The position numbers and the translations under genes were made by a program. This document shows positions 35,171-36,105 of a stretch of DNA of 36,105 bases, piece after piece. This stretch comes from Planctomycetia bacterium. GTDB lineage: Bacteria; Planctomycetota; Phycisphaerae; Phycisphaerales; SM1A02. Under the pieces are notes generated by a model that was not told where the DNA came from, did no database searches, and was given only the letters and a program-made list of their open reading frames with translations. Position 1 is the first letter of the stretch; each line of letters starts with the position of its first letter. The stretch spans positions 1 through 36,105 of the forward strand of contig SXUJ01000157.1 in NCBI GenBank assembly GCA_005790565.1, given 5' to 3'.

Positions 35171-36105
35171 ATGACGACTTCATCATCGAGCCTCTCGGCT
35201 CCCGCACAACGATTACTTGCATCCATCGAATCAGACGACGCGCGTGTAGGCGTGGTGGGACTTGGATACGTCGGATTGCCGCTCGCGCACGCGCTCCATC
35301 GCGGCGGACTCCGCGTGCTCGGATTCGACGTCGACGACGCGAAGATTCAGGCGCTTGGACGCGGTGAGAGTTACCTCAAACACCTCGGCATCGAACTCGC
35401 CACTGACCTTCAAGCGAGTGCTCGCTTTGAAGCAACCTCAGACTTCAGCCGACTCGCAGAGGCTGATGTCCTGATCGTCTGCGTCCCCACGCCCATTGGC
35501 ATCCACCAAGAACCCGACATCTCGTACATCCTGCAAACCGCCGCTGCCATCGGAAAAACCCTGCGCGCCGGTCAGCTCATCATTTTGGAGTCGACGACTT
35601 ACCCAGGCACGACGCGCGATGACATGATGCCCGCAGTCCTCAAAGGCGCGGGTAATCGCGCAGACAATCTCAAGTCCGGTCGCGATGTCTTCTTCGCGTT
35701 CTCGCCCGAACGAGAAGATCCTGGACGCAAGTCGCACTCGACAAGCAGCATTCCGAAACTTGTCGGTGGAATTGATGAAGCCTCCACTCTCCTCGCGACT
35801 GCTGTTTACCGAAAGGGGATCACGACCGTGGTCCCCGTCGCGAGTGCCGAGATCGCCGAGAGCGCGAAGCTCCTCGAAAACATTTTCCGCGCCGTCAACA
35901 TCGCAATGGTGAACGAGATGAAGGTTGTGTTCACTGCCATGGGTATCGACATCTGGGATGTCGTTCGCGCGGCGAGCACAAAGCCCTTTGGGTTCATGCC
36001 TTTCTATCCTGGTCCCGGGCTCGGTGGACACTGCATTCCCATTTATCCGCAGATGTATTTATGGAATGACCCTGCAGCGACCATTGTGGATGCGGCTCGC
36101 CAGGC
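35171..36105 (+). CDS. Nucleotide-sugar dehydrogenase (UDP-N-acetylhexosamine 6-dehydrogenase-like), cut by window end
   Basis: The first 311 residues are present and the frame is still open at the last base. The NAD-binding VGVVGLGYVGLPLA (26-39), VCVPTPIG, LESTTYPGTT, FSPEREDPG, KLLENIFRAVNIAMVNE and GPGLGGHCIP with catalytic Cys288 mark the UDP-glucose/UDP-ManNAc dehydrogenase family. The SPEREDPG form points to the WbpA/WecC-like branch, which makes uronic acids from UDP-N-acetyl sugars for surface polysaccharide or glycoprotein. After the catalytic Cys the common HCIPIDPFYL reads HCIPIYPQMYL, an unusual change. It follows fliS by 58 bases. Confidence 0.9.
   Translation, partial: MTTSSSSLSAPAQRLLASIESDDARVGVVGLGYVGLPLAHALHRGGLRVLGFDVDDAKIQALGRGESYLKHLGIELATDLQASARFEATSDFSRLAEADVLIVCVPTPIGIHQEPDISYILQTAAAIGKTLRAGQLIILESTTYPGTTRDDMMPAVLKGAGNRADNLKSGRDVFFAFSPEREDPGRKSHSTSSIPKLVGGIDEASTLLATAVYRKGITTVVPVASAEIAESAKLLENIFRAVNIAMVNEMKVVFTAMGIDIWDVVRAASTKPFGFMPFYPGPGLGGHCIPIYPQMYLWNDPAATIVDAARQ

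Noticed and set aside
1-36105. CRISPR array, insertion sequence or prophage
   Set aside because: No regularly spaced repeats, transposase, integrase or phage structural genes were seen.

Overview
The window looks like a chromosomal segment of a planctomycete, most likely of the class Phycisphaerae. The evidence is two large Planctomycetes/Verrucomicrobia-type heme-binding proteins (beta-propeller, HEAT repeats, C-terminal CxxCH), a DUF1080 lipoprotein, a PEP-CTERM-like protein ending in VPAPGAL plus a basic tail, a TMTC-like membrane glycosyltransferase, flagellar genes, and a moderately GC-rich composition with weak or absent Shine-Dalgarno sequences at many starts. The species assignment is inference.

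Layout. (1) 0.15-4.4 kb, minus strand: a lipoprotein, mnmE and yidC. yidC and mnmE overlap by 4 bases. (2) 4.7-9.1 kb: a Cys-rich secreted protein, two calcineurin-like phosphoesterases and a stand-alone dihydrolipoyl dehydrogenase. (3) 9.2-26.5 kb: a carbohydrate-catabolism region. It has a GH29 fucosidase with PA14, a DUF1080 lipoprotein coupled to a PVC-type heme protein, a DMT transporter, a DUF4097-like protein, a B12-fold protein, then a minus-strand four-gene operon (hydroxypyruvate-isomerase-like TIM barrel, YceI, second GH29 fucosidase, xylose isomerase). Divergent from the operon lies a 1262-residue PVC-type heme protein, and a 21-bp palindrome sits between the two starts. (4) 26.4-29.5 kb, minus strand: a PEP-CTERM-like protein whose leader folds like a cobalamin riboswitch, and a TMTC-like glycosyltransferase with TPR-like repeats. 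(5) 29.6-30.8 kb: parB with two identical parS-like 16-mers, one inside the gene. (6) 31.0-35.1 kb: a small ORF, a very long fliD with internal repeats, and fliS. (7) 35.2 kb to the end: a nucleotide-sugar dehydrogenase cut by the window edge.

How the genes may work together. Two secreted fucosidases, a periplasmic heme-linked putative dehydrogenase next to a DUF1080 protein, and cytoplasmic sugar isomerases suggest extracellular trimming of fucose- or xylose-containing glycans, oxidation in the periplasm, and isomerisation of the released sugars inside. yidC-mnmE and parB-parS are usually close to the replication origin, so this region may be origin-proximal with a catabolic block between the two parts.

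Most notable items: the cobalamin-riboswitch-like leader on a PEP-CTERM-like gene; a CarH-like B12-fold protein that has lost the usual cobalamin-coordinating histidine; the palindrome between divergent catabolic genes; parS inside parB; and the FliD repeats. No tRNA, rRNA, CRISPR array or insertion sequence was recognised.
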